Shown here piece after piece: positions 32,266 to 41,072 of a stretch of DNA of 64,000 bases. The DNA comes from Streptomyces iakyrus (GTDB lineage Bacteria > Actinomycetota > Actinomycetes > Streptomycetales > Streptomycetaceae), in the NCBI RefSeq assembly GCF_000717055.1, contig NZ_JNXI01000017.1, positions 1 through 64,000 of the forward strand, given 5' to 3'. Under the pieces are notes generated by a model. That model did not search any database. It was not told the DNA's origin and worked only from the letters and a program-made list of their open reading frames with translations. A program made the position numbers and the translations under genes. Numbering within the stretch: the stretch's first letter is position 1; each line of letters starts with the position of its first letter.

Positions 32266-33157
32266 GGACCGCCGCCTTCCCGCCGAACAGCCCGGTCGGC
32301 CGCACCAGCAGCACCAGCACCATCACCGCGTAGGGGGCGACGTCCCCGAACCCCTCGCCCAGGACGTGCAGATCGGACTGGTAGCCCGCGACGAGCGCCT
32401 CGGTCATGCCGATCAGCAGACTGCCCGCGAGGGCGCCGGGCGGGGAGGCCATGCCACCGAGGATGGCCGCCGGGAACGCCTTCAGGGCGATCTGCCCGGT
32501 CGTGCGCTCCAGGCCGGGTGCGGGGAACGCGGCGAGGAAGACCGCGGCCAGGGCGGCCAGCGCTCCGGCCAGGCACCAGGCCAGCATGCGGACCCTCACC
32601 AGCCGTACGCCCATCAGGGACGCCGCCTCGACGTCCTCGGCCGAGGCGCGCAGCGACAGGCCCCACGTGGTGTACCGGAACAGGGCGAAGACACCGGCGA
32701 TGACCACGGCGGAGACCACGATCGCGGCGATACGGCTGTCCGCGACGGTCACCGGTCCGAGCCCGCTGACCGAGTCGCCCCAGGGGTCGCCCAGCGAGAG
32801 CAGATCGCCGCCGATGCGCCGCGACAGGTCGGTGACGATGAGGATGTCGACGCCGATGGTGACGATGGTCTGCACATGGGCGGTGTGCGGGTCGGGGCCG
32901 CCGCCTGCCTGGAGCAGGAAGCGGTCCATGGCTCCGGCCACGGCCGCCGTCACCAGGACGGACACGGCGAGTGCCCCGGCGAAGCCGAGGTCGTCGTGGA
33001 GTACGGCGGTGAGGTAGCCGCCGAGCAGGAGCAGGGAGCCGTGGGCGAAGTTCATGACGCCGGACGCCTTGAAGATGATGACGAAGCCGAGGGCGACGAG
33101 GGCGTAGACCGCGCCCAGGGCGAGGCCGTTGAACACGTTGTCGAGGAGGGAGGTCAT
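32258..33157 (-). CDS. Branched-chain amino acid-type ABC transporter permease (LivH-like)
   Basis: A 299-residue permease, ATG at 33157 in a 4-bp ATGA overlap with the LivG gene. It begins LLDNVFNGLALGAVYALVALGFVIIFKASGVMNFAHGSLLLLGGY, typical of LivH, and has LRASAEDVEAASLMGV and FPAAILGGMASPPGALAGSLLIGMTEAL. It pairs with LivM to form the channel. Confidence 0.93.
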   Translation of the reverse strand: MTSLLDNVFNGLALGAVYALVALGFVIIFKASGVMNFAHGSLLLLGGYLTAVLHDDLGFAGALAVSVLVTAAVAGAMDRFLLQAGGGPDPHTAHVQTIVTIGVDILIVTDLSRRIGGDLLSLGDPWGDSVSGLGPVTVADSRIAAIVVSAVVIAGVFALFRYTTWGLSLRASAEDVEAASLMGVRLVRVRMLAWCLAGALAALAAVFLAAFPAPGLERTTGQIALKAFPAAILGGMASPPGALAGSLLIGMTEALVAGYQSDLHVLGEGFGDVAPYAVMVLVLLVRPTGLFGGKAAVRV

Positions 33158-33954
33158 GCCGCGTCCTCCTGCCCGGCGCCGGTGCCGAGGTAGGCGCGCA
33201 GCACCTCGGGGTCGCTGCGGACCTCGTCCGGGGTGCCGTGCGCGATACGGCGGCCGAAGTCGAGGACGGTGACCTCGTCGGCGAGCCGCATCACCAGGCC
33301 CATGTCGTGCTCGACCAGGACGACGGACAGGCCGAGTTCGGCCCGCACGGTGTGCACGACCTCGACCGTGCGGGCGCGTTCGGCCGCGTTCATCCCGGCG
33401 ACCGGTTCGTCCAGCAACAGCACGCTGGGCTCCAGGCAGAGGGCGCGGGCGAACTCCACGCGTTTGCGGTCGCCGTAGGAGAGCAGGTCGACAGGAATGT
33501 CGAAGTGCCCTGCGAGACCGGTGAGTTCGGCGATCTCGCGGGCCCGGTCGAGGTGTTCGCGCTGTTCGCGCCGTGCCTGCGGCAGGCGCAGCGCGTTTGC
33601 GGCGAATCCGGAGCGGGACAGGGCGTGGCGGCCGAGCATCAGGTTGTCGGCGACCGTGCCCTGGGTGGTGACGATGTTCTGGAAGGTGCGGGCCATGCCG
33701 AGGGCGGCGATGCGGTGGGGCGCCAGCCGGGTCAGGTCGGCGTCCCCCAGCCGTACGGTGCCCGTGGCCGGGCGGCACAGGCCCGACAGCACGTTGAAGC
33801 AGGTGGACTTGCCCGCCCCGTTGGGTCCTATCAGGGCGTGGACGGAGCCCGGGGCGACGGTGAACGACACCGCGTCCAGGGCGGTGAGTCCGGCGAAGCG
33901 GACCGTCACGTCCGTGACGGTGAGTTCGGGCGGTGCGGTGGTGCGGACGGTCAC
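33154..33954 (-). CDS. Branched-chain amino acid-type ABC transporter ATPase (LivG-like)
   Basis: A 266-residue ATPase: Walker A GPNGAGKST, the LivG-specific GMARTFQNI, signature LLSYGDRKRVEFARAL, Walker B VLLLDEPVAGMN and VLVEHDMGLVM. The signature LSYGDRK instead of LSGGQ is usual for LivG. GTG at 33954 overlaps the LivF stop by 4 bp. Confidence 0.94.
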   Translation of the reverse strand: MTVRTTAPPELTVTDVTVRFAGLTALDAVSFTVAPGSVHALIGPNGAGKSTCFNVLSGLCRPATGTVRLGDADLTRLAPHRIAALGMARTFQNIVTTQGTVADNLMLGRHALSRSGFAANALRLPQARREQREHLDRAREIAELTGLAGHFDIPVDLLSYGDRKRVEFARALCLEPSVLLLDEPVAGMNAAERARTVEVVHTVRAELGLSVVLVEHDMGLVMRLADEVTVLDFGRRIAHGTPDEVRSDPEVLRAYLGTGAGQEDAA

Positions 33955-34772
33955 GCGGCTCCCTGCCCCTCGGTGGTTCCGGCTCTCTGCGCGGTCTCGG
34001 TCCCTGTGCCGTCGGTCTCGCCCAGGTACAGGCGCTTCACGGCGTCCGTGCGGGCGAGTTCGTCGGCGGGTCCGGAGAGCCGGACCTCGCCGACCTCCAG
34101 GACGTGGGCGGTGTCGGCGAGGGACAGCGCCATGCCCGCGTTCTGCTCGACGAGCAGCACGGCGGTGCCTTGCGCGTTGATCTCGCGGACGACCTCGGCG
34201 ATCCGGTACACCATCTGCGGGGCCAGACCCAGGGAGGGCTCGTCGAGCAGGAGCAGCCGGGGCGCGGCCATGAGGGCCCGGCCGATGGCGAGCATCTGCT
34301 GCTCGCCGCCCGAGAGCAGCCCCGCCGCCTGCCGGGTGCGTTCGGCGAGACGCGGGAAGAGCGTGAAGACCCGCTCCCGGGCCTCGGCGACCTGGTCGGG
34401 GCGGCGCCGCCCGAGGCCGAGGCCGCCGGAGCGCAGGTTCTCGTCGACGGTGAGCCCGGCGAAGACCCGGCGCCCTTCGGGGACCTGGACGACCCCGGCG
34501 CGCACGGCGGCGACCGGGTCGCGTCCGTCGAGGTCCGTCGTGCCGTAGCGGATACGGCCCGCCGTGACCGCGCCGCGGTGCAGGCGCAGGGTGCCCGACA
34601 CCGCCCGCAGCAGGGTCGTCTTGCCCGCGCCGTTGGCGCCGAGCAGGGCCACGACCGTGCCGTGCGGGACGGTCAGCGACACGCAGCGCAGGGCGGACAG
34701 GGCGCGCCCGTAGGTCACGTCGAGACCCTCGACGTGCAGGGCGGGCTCGTCGTCCGGTGGTGCTTCGGGCAT
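33951..34772 (-). CDS. Branched-chain amino acid-type ABC transporter ATPase (LivF-like)
   Basis: A 273-residue ATPase and first gene of the liv operon. Walker A LGANGAGKTT, VQVPEGRRVFAGLTVDENL (LivF-specific), signature LLSGGEQQMLAIGRAL, Walker B LLLLDEPSLGLAP. ATG 34772 is preferred over the adjacent GTG 34775 because GAGGAG is then 5 bases away. It lies 241 bp downstream of a PucR-type regulator that may control the operon. Confidence 0.93.
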   Translation of the reverse strand: MPEAPPDDEPALHVEGLDVTYGRALSALRCVSLTVPHGTVVALLGANGAGKTTLLRAVSGTLRLHRGAVTAGRIRYGTTDLDGRDPVAAVRAGVVQVPEGRRVFAGLTVDENLRSGGLGLGRRRPDQVAEARERVFTLFPRLAERTRQAAGLLSGGEQQMLAIGRALMAAPRLLLLDEPSLGLAPQMVYRIAEVVREINAQGTAVLLVEQNAGMALSLADTAHVLEVGEVRLSGPADELARTDAVKRLYLGETDGTGTETAQRAGTTEGQGAA

Positions 34773-35013
34773 CACGGCTCCTCGGATCCGTGCCGTCGGG
34801 CACGGGTGCTTCGGGGGAAGGGCAGCTCACGACAGCACGGGCGCGGGCAGGCGGTACAGGTGTTCGGGCCGGGTGGCTGCGTGGTCCCAGCGGGGACCGG
34901 CGGGGATTGTGCGGCTGCCCAGGGGCGGGAGCGGCGCGGCGCGGGCGGATGCCGGGCAGGGGTGCACTCCGCAGCTGCCCGGCGGAGGGCTCGGCGTGCG
35001 GGTCTCCGGTGCT

Positions 35014-36282
35014 TCAGCCGCGCAGCAGCCGGCGGGCCGTCAGGGCGAGGCTGATCTCCACCACGTCGTGCGGGCGGGACAGGGAGCGGCCGATGAGCTG
35101 TTCGCAGCGGCGCAGCCGGTTCAGGACGGTGTTGCGGTGGCAGTAGAGCCGTTCGCCGGCCCGCTGGGCGGAACCCTCGCAGGCGAACCAGGCGACCAGG
35201 GTGTCCAGCAGGACGTCCCGGTCGGCCGGTTCCAGGCGCAGCAGGGGGCCGAGCACCCGCTCGGTGAGGGTGGCGCCGAGCTCGGGGCAGGAGACGACCA
35301 GCGCCTCGGGCAGATGCTCGGTGAGCCGGACCGTGCCGCCGTCGGGCGGGCAGATGCTCAGGGCCAGGTCGGCCAGGCGCCGGGCGTCGCCGACGGCGGC
35401 GAGTCCCGTCACGGCACTGCCGACGCCGATCCGGCGGCCCGCGGGTCGGTCGGTGGGCAGAGCCAGTGCGGCGACGGGGTCCCGGTCGGCCTCGCCTGTT
35501 CCCTCGTCGCCGACCAGGACGATGCCGTGGTCCGCCTCCACTCCTGCGTGCCAGTAGGCGTTCCGGCCGGGCGGGAGGTCCTGCGGCGGGCCCCCGGCGA
35601 CCGCGACGACGACGTACCGGCCGTGCTCCGGCAGGCCCAGTCGCTCGGCCGTCTCGGGAAGGTCCGCGATCCGGCTCGTGCCGTCCAGGAGGGCCGCTGC
35701 CAGCAGGCGCACCCTGTTCTCGCGCCGCCAGGCGAGCTGCCGCTCGGCCTGCCGGTAGGCGTCCGCCACGAGGGTGCAGTGCTCGTCGACGAAGTTCCAC
35801 ACGTCGGTGGCCACGTGCACGAGCAGCCGGGTGTCCTCGGGCTCCGAGCGGGTGGTCTCCTCGACCAGCCGCTGCCACACCAGGGACCCGCCCAGCCGGA
35901 ACGCGTGCAGCAGGGCGTCCAGCGGCAGTCCCTGCTCGGCGCGGGTGACGCCGATCCGCCAGGTGCAGCGGTGGGCGGCCTCGCGGGTGCCGCGCGGGTC
36001 GAGCAGCGATGTCACGCTGTGCCGCAGCGAGCGGTAGACCTCCTGCCAGGTGGCGGCGTGGTCGTTCTCCAGCGCCGTCCGGTACGCCGGTTCCTGTTCG
36101 CGCAGGACCGCCAGCAGCCGGTCGGTCAGATCCGGCAGGTCGTCGAGCAGGATGCGGGCGGCGCGGTGCAGAACGCGCAGGGCGTCGGCGTCGATCAGCG
36201 ACCGGATGCGCCGGGACCGCGGCTGCGGGACGGGTGTCGGCCCGGCGCGGAACGTCGTACGTGTGCGTGCGGCAGGATGCAT
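35014..36282 (-). CDS. PucR family transcriptional regulator
   Basis: A 422-residue regulator. ATG 36282 has GGGAGGACC upstream. The N-terminal ~200 residues form a helical sensor region (LPDLTDRLLAVLREQEPAYRTAL; GLPLDALLHAFRLGG, common in PucR/CdaR relatives), a GGDEF-like middle follows (VVAVAGGPPQDLPPG...), and the C-terminal CdaR-type helix-turn-helix reads LLDTLVAWFACEGSAQRAGERLYCHRNTVLNRLRRCEQLIG. Such proteins respond to nitrogen or carbon compounds. Its position just upstream of and co-directional with the liv genes suggests it regulates that importer. Confidence 0.88.
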   Translation of the reverse strand: MHPAARTRTTFRAGPTPVPQPRSRRIRSLIDADALRVLHRAARILLDDLPDLTDRLLAVLREQEPAYRTALENDHAATWQEVYRSLRHSVTSLLDPRGTREAAHRCTWRIGVTRAEQGLPLDALLHAFRLGGSLVWQRLVEETTRSEPEDTRLLVHVATDVWNFVDEHCTLVADAYRQAERQLAWRRENRVRLLAAALLDGTSRIADLPETAERLGLPEHGRYVVVAVAGGPPQDLPPGRNAYWHAGVEADHGIVLVGDEGTGEADRDPVAALALPTDRPAGRRIGVGSAVTGLAAVGDARRLADLALSICPPDGGTVRLTEHLPEALVVSCPELGATLTERVLGPLLRLEPADRDVLLDTLVAWFACEGSAQRAGERLYCHRNTVLNRLRRCEQLIGRSLSRPHDVVEISLALTARRLLRG

Positions 36283-36469
36283 GGCGGTCCTCCCCCGGCT
36301 TCGGTCCCACGGCGGCCCGGTGCCGTCCGGGCGCAGCGGCGTCCGGCGGGTGCGCTGCCCGTTCGGCGTCGTCACCCGCGTAGTGCTGCTTCGAAGAATG
36401 GCATACCGTCCGGTCGGTCCCCAGGGTCGTGCGGCGTCTTCTCCGTGCGGGCGCCGAGATTTTCCGGGT

Positions 36470-38503
36470 TCAGCGGTGCTCTTGGTCGACCATGCGGGCC
36501 AGCTCGACGCGGGAGCGCACGCCGAGGGCGGCGAAGACGTTCCTCAGGTGGTAGTCGACGGTGCGGGTGCTGACCGCGAGCCGCTGGGCCACCTCCCTGT
36601 TGGTGGCGCCCTCGGCCACGTGGCGTGCGATGCGCAGTTGCTGCGGCGTCAGCCGTGCGAGTCCCGCGGCCGGCTCCTTCCCGGACGCGGCTCCGTTGGC
36701 GCGCAGCTCGCCGCGGGTCTGGTCGGCCCAGGCGCCGGCGCCGCAGCGTTCGAAGGCGACCAGGGCGGCGCCGAGCCTGCCACGGGCCTCCCGCAGCCGT
36801 CGGCGGCGCCGCAGCCACCGGCCGTACAGAAGCTCGGTCCGCGCCCGCTCGAAGTCGCCCCCCGACCCGTCGTGCAGGGCGAGCGCCCGCAGGTAGAGGT
36901 CGTCGGCCTCGCGGTCGTCCGCGGCGAGCAGGGCCCGGCAGCGCGCGAGCTGGGCCGACGCGTGCGGATCGGCGCCGAAGTCGGCCCAGCCGGCGAGGTC
37001 GCCGACCGGGCCCCGGGCGTCCTCCGGCTGCCCGGCGAGTACCGCGGCCTCGACGAAGCAGGGCACGGCCAGCATCCAGACGGCGAAGTGACCACGCCGG
37101 GGTCCGGGGCCGACGAGCGGGCCGAGCCGGTCGGCGGCGTCCAGGGGGCGGCCGCGGGCCAGGTCGGCACGGGCGGTGGCCCACTCGGCCAGGGTCGCCG
37201 CCTGGGCCAGGCCGTGGCGGCGGGCGGTGGCCAGGGCGGCCGAGGCGTATCCGGCGACCGCGGCGGTGTCCCCCTCGATCGACGCGGCCAGGGCGAGCAG
37301 CGCGTGGTGGCTCGCCGCGGTGTTGCGATGGCCGGCCAGCAGCGCCGCGCGCACGCCCTCCTCCGCGTGGGCGCGCGCCTGCGCGTGGCGGCCGGCGCGC
37401 AGCTCGCCGTAGGCCAAGTACTCCAGGGCCCGCGCCTCGGAGGCGACGCACTCCGCGTTGCGGGCGACCGCGAGGGCACGCGCCCCCGCGGCGCGGGCGG
37501 CGTGGACGTCGCCGAGCAGCAGCGCCGCCGACGCGGCGCGCAGCAGCCGCTCCGGCGGGTCGTCGTGGCGCACGCGGCTCAGTACGCGCCGCAGCGGCCC
37601 GGCGGCGTGCTCCGGCCGCCGGGCCAGCAGGGCGCGCATGCCGTCGCGGTAGTCCCGGAAGAAAGGGTCGCGGCCCCGTCCCCACCCGGAACCGCGCAGC
37701 TCCGGCCGCCCGGCCCCGACGGGAGGGGCGGAGAGACCCGCGGCGCCGCGCGACGGCGACCCACCGTCGGCTCGGTCCGTCGCCGGGGGGTGGCCCTCCG
37801 GGCCGGATACCGGAACGCCGCCGCCAGGGCAGGACACCGGGGCGCTGCCGTTCTCGCCGACCGTCTGGACACTCCCGCGCAGGCCGGACGCCAGGGCGTC
37901 GCCATCCGGGCCGGACACCGAAGCCCTGCGGTCCGGGCCGGACACCGGAACGCCGCCGCCCACGCCGGTCGTCGCAGCGCTGCCGTCCGGGCCAGAGGCC
38001 GGAACGTCGCCGCCCAGGCCGGACGCCAGGGCGTCGCCGTTCAAGGCAGACACCGGCGCTTCGCCGTCCACCCCAGTCGTCGGACCGGTGCCGCCCCCGC
38101 CCGTCGTCGGACCGCTGCCACCCCCGCCGGTCGTCGGGGCGCTGCGGTCGTAAGCCGGTTCTCCGGCTGGGGCGGTGTCCCGGACGGCGCACCCGCCCGT
38201 CGGCCCCGGCGGGTCCGTGTCGTCGAGGGCGGTCAGACAGGCCGTGACGTCGCCCGACGCCCAGGCGGCGTCCGCCGCGCAGAGGCGTGCGGCCTCGGCC
38301 CCGTCCGGGGCACCGGCGGCGAGCAGGGACGCGGCCAGCAACAGGGTCTCGCGCGCGTCGTCCACCGGGCCGTCGAACAACTGCCGTCGGCCTCGCGTGA
38401 GTTCGGCGTGGCCGCGGTCCTCGGCGGACGACCGGGCGGCGTCCCGGCCGTACCGGCTCCCCACGCGGGGAGCCGTCCGCACCCTGCTCCTGTCTCCGGT
38501 CAC
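36470..38503 (-). CDS. LuxR family transcriptional regulator with repeat-rich insert
   Basis: About 677 residues. The C-terminus is a LuxR/GerE helix-turn-helix: LTPQQLRIARHVAEGATNREVAQRLAVSTRTVDYHLRNVFAALGVRSRVELARMV. The middle is TPR-like helical repeats (FRDYRDGMRALLARRPEHAAGPLRRVLSR and following). No AAA/NB-ARC ATPase domain is present, unlike full LAL regulators. Between ~residue 100 and 250 is a Gly/Ser/Asp/Thr-rich, low-complexity insert with repeated GPTTGGGG and GDALASGL units. The start is uncertain: GTG 38503 is proposed, the frame is open to 38644, and no clear ribosome site is seen. Confidence 0.82.
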   Translation of the reverse strand: MTGDRSRVRTAPRVGSRYGRDAARSSAEDRGHAELTRGRRQLFDGPVDDARETLLLAASLLAAGAPDGAEAARLCAADAAWASGDVTACLTALDDTDPPGPTGGCAVRDTAPAGEPAYDRSAPTTGGGGSGPTTGGGGTGPTTGVDGEAPVSALNGDALASGLGGDVPASGPDGSAATTGVGGGVPVSGPDRRASVSGPDGDALASGLRGSVQTVGENGSAPVSCPGGGVPVSGPEGHPPATDRADGGSPSRGAAGLSAPPVGAGRPELRGSGWGRGRDPFFRDYRDGMRALLARRPEHAAGPLRRVLSRVRHDDPPERLLRAASAALLLGDVHAARAAGARALAVARNAECVASEARALEYLAYGELRAGRHAQARAHAEEGVRAALLAGHRNTAASHHALLALAASIEGDTAAVAGYASAALATARRHGLAQAATLAEWATARADLARGRPLDAADRLGPLVGPGPRRGHFAVWMLAVPCFVEAAVLAGQPEDARGPVGDLAGWADFGADPHASAQLARCRALLAADDREADDLYLRALALHDGSGGDFERARTELLYGRWLRRRRRLREARGRLGAALVAFERCGAGAWADQTRGELRANGAASGKEPAAGLARLTPQQLRIARHVAEGATNREVAQRLAVSTRTVDYHLRNVFAALGVRSRVELARMVDQEHR
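37780..38150 (-). repeat. Degenerate in-frame repeats within the LuxR regulator gene
   Basis: The segment encodes imperfect repeats. Near 38085-38150 the unit GPTTGGGG occurs three times. The unit with GDALASGL occurs twice, near 38020-38050 and 37877-37907, about 144 bp (48 codons) apart and nearly identical in DNA. Related VPVSGPD/VPASGPDG units lie between. Both DNA and protein repeat in phase, pointing to expansion by slippage or unequal exchange. Confidence 0.75.
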
Positions 38504-38664
38504 CCAACGGAGGTTACTCGTGCGTAAGGAAGACCGGAAGGTTGAAGTCCGCGCGTCCCAGCGGGCAAACCCACCGCCCACCTGCGCATTGACCGGGCCT
38601 GGCCGCGTCACGCGTTGTGCCCCGGCCCAATGGCCGGCCCTCACGCCTGTGCCCCGGCACGGCG

Positions 38665-38699
38665 CCGGCGGCGGACGCGTCGAACGCGTCCGCCGCCGG
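38665..38699 (-). terminator. 16-bp perfect hairpin after the cutinase gene
   Basis: Arms 38665-38680 and 38684-38699 pair over 16 bp, all but a few G/C, around a 3-base loop, 14 bases past the stop of the cutinase gene. It is a very strong terminator-like structure. Confidence 0.8.
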
Positions 38700-38712
38700 G
38701 CCCCTCACTGGG

Positions 38713-39654
38713 TCAGGAACCATGGGGGCAGTTGCCCCGGTACTCCTCGATGGTCAGGCTCGGCCGGGGCAGCGGGCACAGGAACTGCTCGTAGCGGGTG
38801 TCATTGTCGATGAACCGCTTGAGCCAGGAAATGCTGTACTTCGCGATCGTCGTGTTCGACGAGTTGGGCGTGAAGTGCGTCGCCGAGTTCAGCTCCAGGT
38901 AGCCCCGGTCCAGCGAGGAGGACAGGCTCGTGTAGAAGGGCTCGGAGTGGGAGGAGACGGGGGCGATGGTGTCTCCGTCGGCTCCGAAGATCAGGGTCGG
39001 CGTGGTGACCTCGGGCCAGGTCTTGTCGAGGTTCCACGGGGTCAGCGGGATCGCCGCCTGGAGGGCCGGACGCGACTTGGCGGCCTCCAGGCTGCCGCCG
39101 CCACCCATCGAGTGGCCCAGGACGCCGAGGCGTGAGGCGTCGACGCGACCGCGCACCGAGCTGCGCTCGGTGAGGTAGTCCAGGGCGGCCAGCAGCTGGC
39201 GGCCGCGGGAGTCGGGCTGATCGAGCGTGGTGAGGGTGTCGATGGTGAACACCACGAATCCCTGCGAGGCCAAACGCGGTCCGAGCCAGGCGATGGACGA
39301 CTCGTAGGCGGTGTAGCCGGGCGAGATGGCCACCGCACCGAAGGTGCCGTCACTGGTGCTCGTCGGATAGTAGATCGTGCCGCCGCCGAATCCGGTGACG
39401 GACAGCGAGGAGACGGACGTCTGCGACACGGCGTACGGACCGCGAGCCGCCTCGATGGTGGCGGTGGTGGGAGCCGGGCCGCGCTCGTAGGGGTTGTCGG
39501 CGGCGTGGGCGCCCGGGCCGGTCAGGGTTCCGAGGGCGACGGCGAGGACTAGGGCCGCAGCGGCACCGGCCAGGCGTCCGGCCCGGTGCCCGGATCGGCG
39601 GCCGAGGGTGTCACCAGTACGGGTGGATGAGCCGGTGTGGGGATGGAGATGCAC
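38713..39654 (-). CDS. Secreted cutinase / polyester (PET) hydrolase-like
   Basis: A 313-residue alpha/beta hydrolase of the type I polyester-hydrolase group (leaf-branch compost cutinase and Thermobifida cutinases). A signal peptide ends at AHA-ADNPY (residue ~52). The catalytic triad is Ser182 ([10 protein letters not shown]), Asp228 ([19 protein letters not shown]) and His260 ([10 protein letters not shown]). The substrate-binding residues Tyr114 (SPGYTAYE), Met183 and Trp207 ([10 protein letters not shown]) and the C-terminal disulfide pair Cys293/Cys309 are all present. It would hydrolyse cutin or synthetic esters outside the cell. GTG 39654 is chosen, following GAGAGGA at ~10 bases. PET activity is a family-based inference. 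Confidence 0.92.
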   Translation of the reverse strand: MHLHPHTGSSTRTGDTLGRRSGHRAGRLAGAAAALVLAVALGTLTGPGAHAADNPYERGPAPTTATIEAARGPYAVSQTSVSSLSVTGFGGGTIYYPTSTSDGTFGAVAISPGYTAYESSIAWLGPRLASQGFVVFTIDTLTTLDQPDSRGRQLLAALDYLTERSSVRGRVDASRLGVLGHSMGGGGSLEAAKSRPALQAAIPLTPWNLDKTWPEVTTPTLIFGADGDTIAPVSSHSEPFYTSLSSSLDRGYLELNSATHFTPNSSNTTIAKYSISWLKRFIDNDTRYEQFLCPLPRPSLTIEEYRGNCPHGS

Positions 39655-39690
39655 GACGAGTCGTCCTCTCTGTCGTGGCGGGTGGCCGTT

Positions 39691-39731
39691 CGCGGGCACG
39701 CGGGACCTGGGGCGTCCGCCGCGTGCCCGCG
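39691..39731. promoter_or_regulatory. 13-bp perfect inverted repeat upstream of the cutinase gene
   Basis: Arms CGCGGGCACGCGG (39691-39703) and CCGCGTGCCCGCG (39719-39731) are perfect complements with a 15-base loop, ending 37 bases before the GTG of the cutinase gene. It could be a leader hairpin, an operator or a terminator of read-through from the right. No promoter hexamers are clear. Confidence 0.5.
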
Positions 39732-39849
39732 GTGGGCACCGCCGTCGGGCTGGCCGTGCCACTGTCGGGGACCGGCCACCGCACGGGGACCGGCAAAGTC
39801 ACCGGTCTCCTACGGCCGCCGGGTCAGCCGGTCTCATACGGACACCACG

Positions 39850-40180
39850 TCAGCGGGCGGTACCTCCCACGCCGTCCACGGCGAGGCTGAAGCCGATCAG
39901 CACCACGCCCGTGGTACGCCCGAGCACACGGCGGAGCGGGGCCTGTGCAGGACCGGCCCGGCCTTGGACAGCAGGAACACGTAGCCGCCCAGCCGGACGA
40001 GGGTGAGGGCGGCGTGGAGGAGGACGAGGAGCGTCATGCCCAGGCGGCGGGCAGTTGAGGCGGGGCCGGCGTGGGCAGCAGGCCGGCACAAGACGGCGAT
40101 CTTCGGATTGAGGATGGTGCTGACCAGGCCCGTCCGCCAGGGCTGCCGGCGACCTGACCGGTCTTCGGCCTGCACTCCCG
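39850..40180 (-). pseudogene. LysE/RhtB family translocator remnant (frameshifted, N-terminus missing)
   Basis: One frame reads TGLVSTILNPKIAVL (from 40133) and LLVLLHAALTLVRLGGYVFLLSKAGPVLHRPR, the second half of a LysE-type exporter. Near 39935 the homology jumps to another frame, RVLGRTTGVVLIGFSLAVDGV, which is the usual C-terminus. The conserved FFLAFLPQF part is scrambled and the N-terminal third with the PGP motif is absent. It is a decayed gene. Confidence 0.75.
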
Positions 40181-40327
40181 CCAGGAGTGAGGCGCCGCCG
40201 CTCACCGTCGGCCGGACAACGGGCCTACCCGGCAGGGAACCCGGCGTGGCTGCTGCCCGTTGCCGATCGACGGTGAGCGGTCCAGCGTGAGTGGGTGGCC
40301 GCCCTCTCACGCGTGACGCGGCATGCG

Positions 40328-40891
40328 TCAGTCCACGATCACCTCCGCACGCCCGGCCGGGGCCCGCTCGGCGAGCACACCGCCGAAGTTCCCTTCGACC
40401 TCCGCCTTCTCCGCCGCGTTCGGGTACGGGTTGGTGCACGAAATGCCCGCGGTGGAGCCGGACATCAGGCTGGAGCACGGTCCGGGCTTGCGATCCGGCA
40501 GACCCAGGATGTGCCCGAGTTCGTGCGACGAGATACGGATCGTGTCGTAGCCCTGGTCGACTGCCTGGCGTCCGATGTACACGGTGCCGTTGCCGAGGGT
40601 GGTGGGCAGGGCGCGCGGCCAGCCGTTGTCCGCGAGGACCCGGATGTTCGCTCGTTGCCCGGCTGCGACCGGCCGCAGTTCGACGGCGTCGACGCTCTCG
40701 TTCCAGATCGCCGCGCCCCGGTTGACGGCGCTCTTGAACTCCGCGGAGCCGCTGGCGTCATAGGTCAGGACGCGGGCGGCGAGCGGGGCTTCCGCGGCCC
40801 GGGGGGCGGCGGCCGCAGCCTGGCCGGCCGTCAGGGACAAGGACACCAGACAGGCGGTGGCGATACCGCCGGTCAGCATTCGGACGTGCAT
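40328..40891 (-). CDS. Snapalysin family secreted zinc metalloprotease
   Basis: A 187-residue secreted protease. The signal peptide reads MLTGGIATACLVSLSLTAGQAAAA; the catalytic motif ISSHELGHILGLPDRKPGPC is the HExxHxxGxxD zinc site of snapalysin (small neutral protease, SnpA), with the fifth ligand Asp in place of the usual third His or Glu. Length and the closing Cys-containing loop (CSSLMSGSTAGISCTNPYPN) agree with the family. A LysR regulator that often flanks snpA is not found here. Confidence 0.93.
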   Translation of the reverse strand: MHVRMLTGGIATACLVSLSLTAGQAAAAAPRAAEAPLAARVLTYDASGSAEFKSAVNRGAAIWNESVDAVELRPVAAGQRANIRVLADNGWPRALPTTLGNGTVYIGRQAVDQGYDTIRISSHELGHILGLPDRKPGPCSSLMSGSTAGISCTNPYPNAAEKAEVEGNFGGVLAERAPAGRAEVIVD

Positions 40892-41072
40892 GATCGACCT
40901 CCTTGTGGGGAAAGGGCAGTCGTGCTCATGACATTCTGTTGCCCCATGCCCGGCAAGGTCGCCACCGAATCCGGCAAACGGCCTAAGCGGAGCCTCCCCG
41001 GGTGTCGGGCCGTCAGGCGGCGGTCGCGACCGAGACGCCGATGGCGATGAACAGCCAGCCGGTGCTCAGCTC

